Assembly: GCA_027487675.1 (NCBI GenBank)
Contig: JAIYDD010000275.1
Location: forward strand, 1 to 64,000
From: Acetobacteraceae bacterium
Lineage (GTDB): Bacteria > Pseudomonadota > Alphaproteobacteria > Acetobacterales > Acetobacteraceae
DNA length: 64,000 bases
Direction: 5' to 3'
The notes beneath the pieces were generated by a model. That model searched no databases. It was not told where the DNA came from and saw only the letters and a program-made list of their open reading frames with translations. This document shows, one piece after another, positions 17,912-28,769 of this stretch. The stretch's first letter is position 1. Every line of letters starts with the position of its first letter. Made by a program: the position numbers and the translations under genes.

Positions 17912-18390
17912 AGGGCGGCCAGTACCGCCTCGGCCTTCGACACCTCGAAGGCGCCCGGCGCTTCGACCGCGATGTGCGTGACCTTGCCGCCCTTGGCGAT
18001 CAGCGCGAAGCGCTGGCAGCGCAGGCCGAGGCCGCGCGCCGTCAGGTCCAGTTCCAGGCCGAGCGCCTTGGTGAAGGCCGCCGAGCCATCGGCCAGCATC
18101 ACCACCTCCTCCGTGATGCCCTGGTCCTTGGCCCAGGCGCGCATCACGAAGGCGTCGTTCACCGACATGCAGGCGATGCTGTCCACGCCCTTGGCCTTCA
18201 GCGCCTCGGCGTGCTGGACGAAGCCGGGCAGGTGCTTGGCCGAGCAGGTCGGCGTGAAGGCGCCCGGCACCCCGAACAGCACCACGGTCCCGCCGCCGAA
18301 GAGGTCGGTGGTCGAGACCTCCTTCGGCCCTTCGGCGGTGGCCTGCATCAGCCGCACCTCGGGGATCTGGTCCCCCACCTTGATCGTCAT
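17908..18390 (-). CDS. Peroxiredoxin (Prx5/AhpC-TSA family)
   Basis: GGGTVVLFGVPGAFTPTCSAKHLPGFV...KGVDSIACMSVNDAFVMRAWAKDQ. Confidence 0.96.
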   Translation of the reverse strand: MTIKVGDQIPEVRLMQATAEGPKEVSTTDLFGGGTVVLFGVPGAFTPTCSAKHLPGFVQHAEALKAKGVDSIACMSVNDAFVMRAWAKDQGITEEVVMLADGSAAFTKALGLELDLTARGLGLRCQRFALIAKGGKVTHIAVEAPGAFEVSKAEAVLAAL

Positions 18391-18503
18391 CGCGTGATCC
18401 CCCGCGCCTCGTGGTCAACCCTGCCATGTAGCGCGTGATGGCATGGTGGCGGAAGCGCCCCGCCGCGCTTGCGGTGCCCGGCCGGCGGCCTCATCTTCCC
18501 GGC

Positions 18504-19109
18504 ATGGGTCGACGTCTCTCCCCCCGCCGGGCCAAATCCTCGGTGTCGCCCGGCGATGGCTGGCTGACCGGGCAGCTGCTGGTCGCCATGCCGCAGATGC
18601 AGGATCCGCGGTTCGCCCGCTCGGTGATCTGCCTGTGTGCCCATTCCGCCGATGGGGCGATGGGGCTCGTCCTGAACAAGCCCTTGCCGAACCTCAGCTT
18701 CGACGAGCTGCTCAAGCAGTTGAGCCTGGACCCGGTGCCGCCGCAGCGGCGCATCCGCCTGCTGGCCGGCGGCCCGGTGGAGGGTGGCCGCGGCTTCGTG
18801 CTGCACACCGCGGATTGGGAGACGGAAGGCAGCCTGCGGGTGACCGGCGACGTGGCGCTGACGGCGAGCGTGGACATCCTGAAGGCGATCGCCGGCGGCG
18901 GCGGTCCGCGCCAGGGGCTGCTGGCGCTTGGCTATGCCGGCTGGGGCCCGGGCCAGCTGGAGAGCGAGTTCCAGCAGAACGCCTGGCTGTCGGTGCCGCC
19001 GGACCACGGGTTGCTGTTCGACGCCGACCCGGATGGGCTGTGGCGCCAGGCCCTGGCCAAGCTGCATGTGGACCCGGCGCTGCTGTCGGCGGCCGCGGGC
19101 CACGCCTGA
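18504..19109 (+). CDS. YqgE/AlgH family protein
   Basis: GQLLVAMPQMQDPRFARSVICLCAHSADGAMGLVLNKPL...GGPVEGGRGFVLH...GYAGWGPGQLESEFQQNAWL; start could be 18435. Confidence 0.93.
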   Translation: MGRRLSPRRAKSSVSPGDGWLTGQLLVAMPQMQDPRFARSVICLCAHSADGAMGLVLNKPLPNLSFDELLKQLSLDPVPPQRRIRLLAGGPVEGGRGFVLHTADWETEGSLRVTGDVALTASVDILKAIAGGGGPRQGLLALGYAGWGPGQLESEFQQNAWLSVPPDHGLLFDADPDGLWRQALAKLHVDPALLSAAAGHA

Positions 19110-19113
19110 AGGC

Positions 19114-19139
19114 GGGCGTGCCGGCCAGCGGGCACGCCC
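19114..19139 (+). terminator. Hairpin downstream of yqgE; no clear U-tract
   Basis: GGGCGTGCC-ggccagcg-GGCACGCCC, 9-bp perfect stem. Confidence 0.5.
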
Positions 19140-19519
19140 TTCCCGCGGCCTGGCGAAAGCCTTTTCCAGCTTCGAACCATGACCGGCGATGCAGGGATCG
19201 CCGACCATAATCCGGCCGATTGTTCCGGCACGTGGTTCATGCCTGCCCGGCGTTCCGCCTTGCGGCGATGGCGCGGCAGGGGGACTCGGCAAAAGGGGGC
19301 GCCACAGGGGGGCAACGGCTCCGGCGCAGCGCGCCGTCGGGGCGGGGGCGGGGGGAACGCGCGCGATCCGCGTCTGCGTCGTCCGACGCTATCCCCGCGC
19401 CCGGCCGGCTGCCGCATCGGTGGATCGGCCGGTTCCGTGCCGCCGCCCGCCCGCCCACGCACCCCAGCCCCCTGCCGATCCCGCTGGACCGCGCGGCCGC
19501 GCCTGCCACACTCGGCGCG

Positions 19520-20383
19520 ATGTCCCGCACCCTCCAGGGCGTGCTGCTGCAGCTGGCCGCGCTCGCCCTTTTCGTCGCGATGGATTCGCTGCTGAAGCTG
19601 CTGGTCGCGCAGTTCGCGGTGCCGCAGCTGATGTTCATCCGCTTCCTGACCAGCAGCGTGCTGGTGCTGGGCGGGGTCTGGGCGGTGACCGGCTCGGTGC
19701 CCTGGCGGTCGCGGGCGCCTGGCCTGCAGACGCTGCGGTCGCTGTCGCTCGCGGTCGCCAATGCCGCGTTGTCGGTCGCGCTGCTCGACATCCCGCTGGC
19801 GGATGCCACGGCGATCGTCTTCATCGGCCCGGCATTGACCGTCGCCGCGGCCGCGATCTGGCTCGGGGAGAAGGTCTCGCCGCGCCGCTGGGCGGGGGTG
19901 ACGATCGGGCTGGCGGGCGTCGTCATCGCCGTCCGGCCGCCCTTCCTCACCGGCGAGCCGCTGGCCTGGGCGATGCTGCTGCCGCTGGTCACGGCGGCGG
20001 CCAACACCGTCTACCAGCTGCTCACGCGCCGGCTGGCGGCGGTGGATGATCCGCGCACCACCTTCGTCCATACCGGCGTCGCGGCCGCGGCGGTCACGGG
20101 ACTGGCGCAGCCCTTCGTGTGGGACGCGCCGGCGGCGGGGGATTGGCCCTGGCTGCTGGCGCTCGGCGCGCTGGGCGGGGCTGGGCATGTGCTGCTGGTG
20201 ATGGCCTTCGCCCGGGCGCCGGCCTCGATCCTCGCGCCGATGTCCTACAGCCAGCTGGTCTGGGCAGGATTGGCCGGCGTGCTTGTCTTCGGCGACTGGC
20301 CCGATGGCTGGACCCTTCTGGGGGCGGCGGTGATCGCGGCGGGCGGGCTGCTCGTCGCCTGGCCGGAACGCCGGGCAACCTGA
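19520..20383 (+). CDS. DMT/EamA family transporter
   Basis: About 10 TM segments, two EamA repeats: FVAMDSLLKLLVAQFAVPQLMFIRFL...LGEKVSPRRWAGVTIGLAGV. Confidence 0.92.
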   Translation: MSRTLQGVLLQLAALALFVAMDSLLKLLVAQFAVPQLMFIRFLTSSVLVLGGVWAVTGSVPWRSRAPGLQTLRSLSLAVANAALSVALLDIPLADATAIVFIGPALTVAAAAIWLGEKVSPRRWAGVTIGLAGVVIAVRPPFLTGEPLAWAMLLPLVTAAANTVYQLLTRRLAAVDDPRTTFVHTGVAAAAVTGLAQPFVWDAPAAGDWPWLLALGALGGAGHVLLVMAFARAPASILAPMSYSQLVWAGLAGVLVFGDWPDGWTLLGAAVIAAGGLLVAWPERRAT

Positions 20384-20536
20384 CCGCCCGGCGGGCGCGT
20401 TATCGATTCGTCGCTTTCTTGACGCTTCATTGTCACGAAACCGCTTGCGCGCCTTCCGCTTCGGATTTACCGCCTGCGATCGCCCGGGGCCTGACGGCCG
20501 AGCCGGCGCCCCGCCCGCCGCGAGACCCTGCACCGC

Positions 20537-21229
20537 ATGAACATCCGCACCGATGCCCCCGACCGCCAGCATCCCCGCGCCAGCCTGGACGCGGAGGGGG
20601 TGCGGGACGCCTACCGGCGTTGGGCGGGCGTCTACGACGCCGTCTTCGGCGGCGTCTCCGCCCCGGGCCGCCGCCGCGCGGTGGCGGAGGTGAACCGCCT
20701 GCCCGGCACCCGCGTGCTGGAAGTCGGCGTCGGCACCGGCCTCGCCCTGCCGCATTACCGCCGGGAGAAGCGGGTCGTCGGCATCGACCTGTCGCGGGAG
20801 ATGCTGGACCGGGCGGCGGAACGGGTGCGTGCGGAGCACCTCGGCCAGGTGGTGGGCCTGGCCGAGATGGACGCCGAGCGCATGGCCTTCGCCGACGATG
20901 CCTTCGACATCGCGGTGGCGATGTTCACCGCCTCCGTCGTGCCGGATGCCAGGCGCCTGTTCGCGGAGATGTCGCGGGTGGTCCGGCCGGGCGGCGACCT
21001 GTTGTTCGTCAACCACTTCGCGGCCGAGGCCGGCCCGCGCTGGTGGGTCGAACGCACCATGTCGCCGCTGGCCCGCCTGCTCGGCTGGCACCCGGATTTC
21101 GCCCTGCGCGACCTGCTCGACCCCGAGGCCACCAGGGTCGAGGCGATGGAAGCCTGCCCGCCGGTCGGACTGTTCACGCTGATCCGGGTGCGGAACCCGG
21201 CAGCGCCGGCTCTGCTGGCCGCGGCGTGA
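20537..21229 (+). CDS. Class I SAM methyltransferase, PmtA-like (phosphatidylethanolamine N-methyltransferase)
   Basis: YRRWAGVYDAVFGGVSAPGRRRAVAEVNRLPGTRVLEVGVGTGLALPHY...VVGIDLSREMLDRAAER. Confidence 0.85.
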   Translation: MNIRTDAPDRQHPRASLDAEGVRDAYRRWAGVYDAVFGGVSAPGRRRAVAEVNRLPGTRVLEVGVGTGLALPHYRREKRVVGIDLSREMLDRAAERVRAEHLGQVVGLAEMDAERMAFADDAFDIAVAMFTASVVPDARRLFAEMSRVVRPGGDLLFVNHFAAEAGPRWWVERTMSPLARLLGWHPDFALRDLLDPEATRVEAMEACPPVGLFTLIRVRNPAAPALLAAA

Positions 21230-22133
21230 CGCTGGCGCGGCGCCTGGCCAGCGCCGCCGCCGCCACCGCCAGCCCGCCCAGCGTGCCGATCACCCCGGCG
21301 GCGTTCAGCGCCACCCCGATGCCGAGCGCCGCCGGCACCGGCCCGGCCAGCGCATAGCCCACGCCCCCCAGCGCGGCGCCCAGCGCCGCGCCGCCCAGCA
21401 CCTGGGTCCGGTAGTCGTCGGTCATCAGCCGCAGCGCGGCGGCCGGGCAGACCAGCATCGCCACCACCAGGATGCTGCCGACGGCCTGGAAGGCCGCCAC
21501 CGCGGCGGCCGCCACCATCATCGCCAGCCCGATCTCCAGCCCGCGGGAAGGCAGGCCGAGCGCCGCGGCATAGCCCGGGTCGAAGCAGATCAGCTTCAGC
21601 GGCCGCCACAGCGCCGCGACCGTGAGCCCCACCGCGACCGCGACGCCCGCCATCAGGCCGAGCTGCCGCGGCAGGGCGGCCAGCGCCGCCGGATCGACCA
21701 GCGCGGCGAGGCTGCGGCCCTCGGTCCAGACCAGGGTTTCCAGCTGGCCGAACAGCACGCAATCCAGGTCGAGGTCGACGCTGCGCGCCCCCGTCACCTC
21801 GATCAGCACCAGCCCCACCGCGAAGAAGGTGGTGAACACCGCGCCGATCGCCGCGCCGGGGTCGAGCCGCGCCGCCTTCTGCACCACCGCGATCAGCCCG
21901 ACCGCCGCCAGCCCCGCCAGCATGGCGCCCGCCAGCATCGGCAGGCCGGACGCCACGCCGGTGACGGCAAAGCCCAGGATGATGCCGGGCAGCACCGCAT
22001 GCGCCAGCGCATCGCCGACCAGGCTTTCCCGCCGCAGCACGAGGAACGACCCCAGCAGCCCGCAGGTGCCCCCCGCCAACAGCGCCGCCAGCAGGGGCGG
22101 CAGGTCCAGCATCAGCAGGTCCTGGAGCGTCAC
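21174..22133 (-). CDS. Metal (Mn/Fe/Zn) ABC transporter permease
   Basis: GTCGLLGSFLVLRRESLVGDALAHAVLPGIILGF...FQAVGSILVVAMLVCPAAALRLMTDDY; GTG start overlapping the previous stop (GTGA). Confidence 0.92.
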   Translation of the reverse strand: MTLQDLLMLDLPPLLAALLAGGTCGLLGSFLVLRRESLVGDALAHAVLPGIILGFAVTGVASGLPMLAGAMLAGLAAVGLIAVVQKAARLDPGAAIGAVFTTFFAVGLVLIEVTGARSVDLDLDCVLFGQLETLVWTEGRSLAALVDPAALAALPRQLGLMAGVAVAVGLTVAALWRPLKLICFDPGYAAALGLPSRGLEIGLAMMVAAAAVAAFQAVGSILVVAMLVCPAAALRLMTDDYRTQVLGGAALGAALGGVGYALAGPVPAALGIGVALNAAGVIGTLGGLAVAAAALARRRASVTPRPAEPALPGSAPGSA

Positions 22134-23425
22134 GGCGTTCCCTTCCCCAGCGCATGCGGGCTGTCCGGCAGGGCGGAAGGCTCGGGCAGCAGGCGGGCGG
22201 CCATCTCGGCCGGCAGCCCGTGCTCCACCAGGTCCGCCAGCCGGTCGGCGGAGGCGATGTCGGCCGCGCCCGCCGCCAGCAGATGGTGCTCCACCACCCG
22301 ATGCGCGCGGACCGCGCGCCGCGCCGCGGTGGCGCCGAGCGGCGTCAGGTGCACATGCCCCTGCGCGCAGGCGACCAGGCCGCGCAGCGCCAGCCAGCGC
22401 GCCAGCCGCCGGGCGCGGCCCGGGGTCCAGCCGCGGGTGGCGGCCACCGATTCGATGCTGGCCCAGCGGTCGCCCGCCGTGCCCGGCCCGGCGCCCGCGG
22501 CTTCCTGCGCTTCCCAGGCGGCGCGCAGGAAATGGTCGGTGTCGGCCGAGAGGCGCCGCCGCAGCCGGATCGCCCCGCGCGCCAGCAGCCCGCGCCCGGG
22601 CGAGAACAGCAGGGCCAGGGAGAACATCGCCGCCGCCGCCAGCACCACCGCCGCCCCGGTCGGCACCTCGGGCCGCCAGGCGGAGGCCATGGCCCCGCCC
22701 GCGCCCGCCACCGCGCCGACGGCGGCCGCGATCGCCAGCATCCGCGGCAGCCGGTGCGTCAGCAGCCGCGCGGTGGCCGCCGGCAGCACCAGCAGCGCCA
22801 CCACCAGGATCAGCCCGACCGCCTGCAACCCCGCGACGCAGACCACCACCAGCAGCCCGAGCAGCAGCAGGTCCACCCGGCCCACCGCGAGCCCCTGCAC
22901 GCGCGCGAAATCCGGGTCGAAGGACGCGGCCCGCAGCGCCTGGAAGGCCAGCAGCACCACCAGCAGGCAGGCGCCGGCGACGGCGGCGGCGATGATCGCG
23001 TCCTCCGCCCGCATCGCCGCCGCCTGGCCGAGGATGAACTTGGACAACCCCGCCTGCGCGGCCCCGGGCCGGGTCTGCAGCCAGGACAGCAGCGCCACGC
23101 CGGCGGCATAGAAGGCGGACAGCACGACGGCGATCGCCGCATCCTCCCGGATGCGCCCGGTGCGCGACAAGGCCTGCACCGCCAGCACGCCGAGCAGGCC
23201 CGCCAGCGCGGCGCCCGCCAGCAGCGGCGGCAGGGAGCGCGGATCGGCCCCCACCGCGCCCACCACCAGCGCCGCCAGCGCCACGCCGGGCAGCGCCGCA
23301 TGGCCGATCGCATCGGCGACCAGGGCGCGGCCACGCAGCAGCGCGAAGGTGCCGACCGTGCCGGCGGCGACACCGAGCAGGGCGCAGCCGAGCAGGACGA
23401 CGAGCGTGTTGTAGGGGATCAGCAT
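22130..23425 (-). CDS. Metal ABC transporter permease fused to C-terminal DtxR/MntR-like repressor domain
   Basis: Permease: LLGVAAGTVGTFALLRGRALVADAIGHAALPGVALA; C-term: ESVAATRGWTPGRARRLARWLALRGLVACAQGHVHLTPLGATAARRAVRAHRVVEHHLLAAG...ASADRLADLVEHGLPAEMAARL. Confidence 0.88.
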   Translation of the reverse strand: MLIPYNTLVVLLGCALLGVAAGTVGTFALLRGRALVADAIGHAALPGVALAALVVGAVGADPRSLPPLLAGAALAGLLGVLAVQALSRTGRIREDAAIAVVLSAFYAAGVALLSWLQTRPGAAQAGLSKFILGQAAAMRAEDAIIAAAVAGACLLVVLLAFQALRAASFDPDFARVQGLAVGRVDLLLLGLLVVVCVAGLQAVGLILVVALLVLPAATARLLTHRLPRMLAIAAAVGAVAGAGGAMASAWRPEVPTGAAVVLAAAAMFSLALLFSPGRGLLARGAIRLRRRLSADTDHFLRAAWEAQEAAGAGPGTAGDRWASIESVAATRGWTPGRARRLARWLALRGLVACAQGHVHLTPLGATAARRAVRAHRVVEHHLLAAGAADIASADRLADLVEHGLPAEMAARLLPEPSALPDSPHALGKGTP

Positions 23426-23443
23426 GATGGGGGAGGGCCTTGC

Positions 23444-23535
23444 GGGGGCTCCGCCCCCACGCCCCCGCGGGCCCCCATGCACGCTGCGCGGCATCGTGCA
23501 CGGGTTCCGTCGCCGGGGGGCGTGGCGCCCCCCGG
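23444..23535. repeat. Third copy of composite hairpin repeat, with an extra internal hairpin
   Basis: GGGGGC-TCC-GCCCCC (23444-23458), TGCACG...CGTGCA (23478-23500), CCGGGGGGCG-TGG-CGCCCCCCGG (23513-23535). Confidence 0.85.
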
Positions 23536-23594
23536 GCCCCGCCGCGTTCCGGCGCCCGGCGGCAGGCGCACCCGATCCCGGCCCATGCCATTCC

Positions 23595-23616
23595 CTCTCC
23601 CGCCCGGGCGGGAGAG
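23595..23616. repeat. Dispersed CTCTCCC/GGGAGAG hairpin repeat, copy 2 (22-bp perfect palindrome)
   Basis: CTCTCCCGCCCGGGCGGGAGAG. Confidence 0.9.
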
Positions 23617-23651
23617 CGTGAGGCTGGGGCGCGCGGCGCGTGACAACTCCG

Positions 23652-24419
23652 TCATCCGCCGCCTCCCTCCGCCCCCGACAGCAGCGCCTGCTCCAGCACC
23701 GGCAGCCGCGCGCCGTAGGTCTGCGCGATCGCGGCCGCGGAGAACGCCCGCGCCACCGGGCCGGCCGCGAAGACCCGCGTGTTCAGCAGCAGCACGCTGC
23801 CGAAATAGGCCGGCACCGTGCCCAGATCGTGATGCACCGCCACCACGTGCCGGCCGCTCGCGGCCAGGTCGCGCAGCACCTGCACGATCGCTTCCTCCGT
23901 TGCCGCGTCCACGGCGGCGAAGGGCTCGTCCATCAGCACCAGGTCGGCATCCTGCGCCAGCGCGCGCGCCAGGAAGACCCGCTGCTGCTGCCCGCCCGAC
24001 AGCATCCCGATCTGCCGCCCCGCGAGGTCCGCCAGACCCACCTGCGCCAGCGCATCCCGCGCCGCCTCGCGGTGCCGGCGCGGGATCGGGCCCCACCAGC
24101 GCATCCGGGGGTAGCGCGCCATCGCCACCACATCCAGCGCGGTCGCGGGGAAGTCCCAGTCCACGCTGGCCCGCTGCGGCAGGTAGCCGACGCGGTCGCG
24201 CACCTCGGCGAGCGGGCGGCCGAAGAAGCGCACCTCCCCCGACAGCGCCGGCACCAGGCCGAGCGTCGCCTTCAGGAGCGTCGATTTTCCCGCCCCGTTC
24301 GGCCCGACGATCGCCGTGAGCCCCGGCGGCGCGTCCCAGGACACGTCCCAGACCGCCGGCCGCTCCCCATACGCGACCGTCAGCTGCCGGACCGACAGGG
24401 GAGGGGGCGCGGCGCTCAC
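23652..24419 (-). CDS. Metal ABC transporter ATP-binding protein
   Basis: Walker A GPNGAGKSTLLKA, YLPQRASVDWDFPATALDVVAMARY, signature LSGGQQQRVFLARALAQDADLVLMDEP. Confidence 0.95.
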   Translation of the reverse strand: MSAAPPPLSVRQLTVAYGERPAVWDVSWDAPPGLTAIVGPNGAGKSTLLKATLGLVPALSGEVRFFGRPLAEVRDRVGYLPQRASVDWDFPATALDVVAMARYPRMRWWGPIPRRHREAARDALAQVGLADLAGRQIGMLSGGQQQRVFLARALAQDADLVLMDEPFAAVDAATEEAIVQVLRDLAASGRHVVAVHHDLGTVPAYFGSVLLLNTRVFAAGPVARAFSAAAIAQTYGARLPVLEQALLSGAEGGGG

Positions 24420-25435
24420 GCCGCCAGCCGCCCGTTCAGCCCGCGCGCCGGCACCCGACCGCCGAGCGCCCGGGCAATGGTGGTGGCGTTGTGGTCCATC
24501 ATGCCCTCGTAGCTCCCTTCATAGGTGCCCGGCCGCCCCATCGCATCGGAGAACAGGTTGCCCCCGAGCGCGACCCGGTGGCCGCGTGCCGCCGCGCCCT
24601 CGATGAGCGCGCGGACGGCGCGGTCGGGGACCGAGGTCTCGGCGAAGACCGCCGGCACCCGGCGCTCGACCAGCTTGCGCACCAGCGCCTCGATCTGCGC
24701 CAGGTTCGCCTCCGATTCGGTGGACAGCCCCTGGATCGAGGCGATCTCGAGCCCGTAGCGGGCACCGAAATACGCGAAGGCGTCATGGGCGGTGACCAGC
24801 AGCCGCGCCTCGGCCGGGATGCTGCCGATCGCTTCCTGCACGTAGTGGTCCAGCCGCCCGAGCCGGCGGCGGAAGCGCAGCAGGTTGTCGGCGAAGCCTT
24901 CGCGGGCATCGGGGGCCAGCGCCGCCAGCGCTTCCGCCACCGCGCCCGAGGCGTCGGCCCAGAGCGCGGGGTCCATCCATACATGCGGGTCGGCGGCGTC
25001 CGGGTAGTCCGGATTGGCGCGCAGCCGGGAGCGCGGCAGCGATTCGGCCATCAGCACCACCGGCTTGCCGGCCGCCCGGACCCGTTCCAGCACGTCGCCC
25101 ATCCGGCCCTCCAGCCGGTGGCCATTGGCGAAGACGGCATCCGCGGCCAGCAGCTTCGCGATGTCGGCCCGCGTCGGGCGGAACAGGTGGGGGTCCACCC
25201 CCTCGCCGATCAGCGTCTCGGCACGGATGCGCCCGCCCGAGATCTCGCGCACCACGTCACCCACCATGGCAACCGTCGCGATCACGTTGCGCGGCACCCG
25301 GGCGCCCGGGGCCGGCTGCGCCTGCGCGATGGCCGGCAGCGCCAGCGCGCCGAGCCCGCCGAGGAGCAGCGAGCGGCGCCCGACATGTGAACGACTGTAG
25401 AGATGTAGCTGTCTCGATATGTGTCTCCTGTTCAT
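24416..25435 (-). CDS. Metal ABC transporter substrate-binding protein (TroA/SitA-like cluster A-I)
   Basis: Tat/Sec-like leader GRRSLLLGGLGALALPAIAQA; VAMVGDVVREISGGRIRAETLIGEGVDPHLFRPTRADIAKL; GTYEGSYEGMMDHNATTIARALGG; no His-rich loop. Confidence 0.93.
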   Translation of the reverse strand: MNRRHISRQLHLYSRSHVGRRSLLLGGLGALALPAIAQAQPAPGARVPRNVIATVAMVGDVVREISGGRIRAETLIGEGVDPHLFRPTRADIAKLLAADAVFANGHRLEGRMGDVLERVRAAGKPVVLMAESLPRSRLRANPDYPDAADPHVWMDPALWADASGAVAEALAALAPDAREGFADNLLRFRRRLGRLDHYVQEAIGSIPAEARLLVTAHDAFAYFGARYGLEIASIQGLSTESEANLAQIEALVRKLVERRVPAVFAETSVPDRAVRALIEGAAARGHRVALGGNLFSDAMGRPGTYEGSYEGMMDHNATTIARALGGRVPARGLNGRLAA

Positions 25436-25452
25436 CTGTTCATATGTTCCTT
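25429..25452. repeat. Three 8-bp tandem units (TGTTCATC-TGTTCATA-TGTTCCTT) over the start of the metal-binding protein gene
   Basis: Direct reading; possible regulatory half-sites. Confidence 0.75.
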
Positions 25453-25572
25453 TTGATTCAATAGGTTGGTCCGACATGCCGCAGGTTGGATGCTGCGCGG
25501 GCCGAATCAAGGGCGGGCTGGACGCGGCCGCGCCGGCGCATGATCCTTGCTTCCGCACCGGGGAGGCGGCCG

Positions 25573-25905
25573 ATGGGCGCGCGCGACAGGATCGGCGAGG
25601 ACCAGGTGGTGGAGCTCGCCGAGATGTTCCGGCTGATGAGCGACCCGACACGGCTGCGCATCATCCTCGCCTGCCTCGACGCCCCGGTCCCGGTGGGAGA
25701 GATGGCGGACCGCCTGGCGATCTCCGCTTCCCTTGTCTCGCACCACCTGCGGCTGCTGCGCGCCGCACGGCTGCTGCAGGCGGAGCGACGCGGCCGGCAG
25801 GTCTTCTACGTGGTCGGCGACAGCCACATCCGCTCCATGCTGACCGACATGGTGGACCATGTCGCTGAAGGCGACGCGGAGGCCGAGCAGGCGCCCGGCG
25901 GCTGA
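25573..25905 (+). CDS. ArsR family winged-helix metalloregulator-like protein
   Basis: LAEMFRLMSDPTRLRIILACLDAPVPVGEMADRLAISASLVSHHLRLLRAARLLQAERRGRQVFY. Confidence 0.93.
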   Translation: MGARDRIGEDQVVELAEMFRLMSDPTRLRIILACLDAPVPVGEMADRLAISASLVSHHLRLLRAARLLQAERRGRQVFYVVGDSHIRSMLTDMVDHVAEGDAEAEQAPGG

Positions 25906-26126
25906 CGCCCGGCCCCGCGCCCCGCCTTCGGCGGCGCCGCTTCGACGCGACGGAGCGCTTGCCAAGCGGCGGGAACGCCTCACTTGTGCGGTGCGGTGGG
26001 CGCTTCTATGGTCCGGCCGCGGGTCGCCGGCCGCCATGCGCGCCGGCGACCCGCATCCGGGCCAGCGCCTGGGGTTGAGGGAAGAATGCGAGCGCGCCCC
26101 GGGGCGTGCCGGCAAGGCGGATCAGG

Positions 26127-28704
<2,578 letters not shown>

Positions 28705-28769
28705 ACGCGGGGATGCCTTAAGCCGCCGCACGCCCGCGCAAGCCGGGCGGCGGCGGATGGAACGGACGG

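Noticed and set aside
19114-19139. Considered as an intrinsic terminator with high confidence
   Set aside because: Stem is good but there is no U-tract; kept only at moderate confidence.
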